From an uncultured Christensenellaceae bacterium (GTDB lineage Bacteria; Bacillota; Clostridia; Christensenellales; Borkfalkiaceae), in NCBI GenBank assembly GCA_910586675.1, contig CAJUJO010000027.1, positions 1 through 20,623 of the forward strand: a stretch of DNA of 20,623 bases, in the 5' to 3' direction. The first letter of the stretch is position 1. Every line of letters begins with the position of its first letter. Position numbers and translations under genes: made by a program. The notes under the pieces were generated by a model. That model did not search any database. It was not told where the DNA came from and worked only from the letters and a program-made list of their open reading frames with translations. Positions 20,607 to 20,623 of this stretch are shown here, piece by piece.

Positions 20607-20623
20607 CAAAAGAGGTTAACCGA

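Noticed and set aside
1..20623. CRISPR array, tRNA genes, phage or plasmid genes
   Set aside because: No regularly spaced direct repeats, no tRNA cloverleaf and no integrase, replication or structural phage genes were seen.

Overview
The window looks like chromosomal DNA of a low-motility-of-genes, non-plasmid kind from a Bacillota (Firmicutes) bacterium, most likely an uncultured Clostridia-type lineage. The grounds are: a DUF4250 gene, DegV, QueT under a preQ1-I riboswitch, two LAAC-type lipoproteins, sigma-A-like promoters with strong Shine-Dalgarno sites, and the gene order holB-ricT-...-trmN6-rsmI known from Bacillus and Clostridia. Base composition is moderately GC-rich. The species cannot be named from the sequence alone. 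No plasmid, phage or CRISPR genes are seen.

Layout. Bases 1-53 are the 3' end of a 5S rRNA, so an rRNA operon ends at the left edge, followed by its terminator. About 650 bases without a convincing gene follow, rich in palindromes. Next come a small membrane protein (783-1307), a MarR regulator with two matching operator-like palindromes around its promoter (1468-1914), a DegV lipid-binding protein and a zinc deaminase (to 3260). On the minus strand a MarR regulator drives a membrane-anchored Ntn-type amide hydrolase (5090 to 3316). Divergent from it is a plus-strand operon: DUF4250, a small acidic protein and a YjjG-like HAD phosphatase (5247-6419), with a DnaA-box-like cluster inside. Then on the minus strand lie a 4-TM protein, queT with its preQ1 riboswitch, and a DUF378 protein (6471-7986).

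The right half is mostly plus strand: a large GLUG-like repeat lipoprotein (8118-9971), a small conserved protein on the minus strand (10036-10293), an Lrp regulator overlapping an aminotransferase (10412-12075), then greA-lysS behind a leader hairpin. These are followed by an anchored protein of unknown function, a YaaO-like decarboxylase, holB and ricT with overlapping or abutting ends, a 2[4Fe-4S] ferredoxin with its own promoter, trmN6-rsmI, and a small lipoprotein whose promoter spacer contains nine Gs. The window ends in a perfect hairpin.

The most interesting signals are: three genes whose promoter places the start site at the ATG (predicted leaderless mRNAs), the G9 tract in a promoter spacer (possible phase variation), the paired MarR operators, the NAAA/penicillin-V-acylase-like hydrolase under its own MarR, the preQ1-I/queT unit, and the DnaA-box cluster inside an operon. 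No single clearly new multi-gene system is evident; much of the window is housekeeping.
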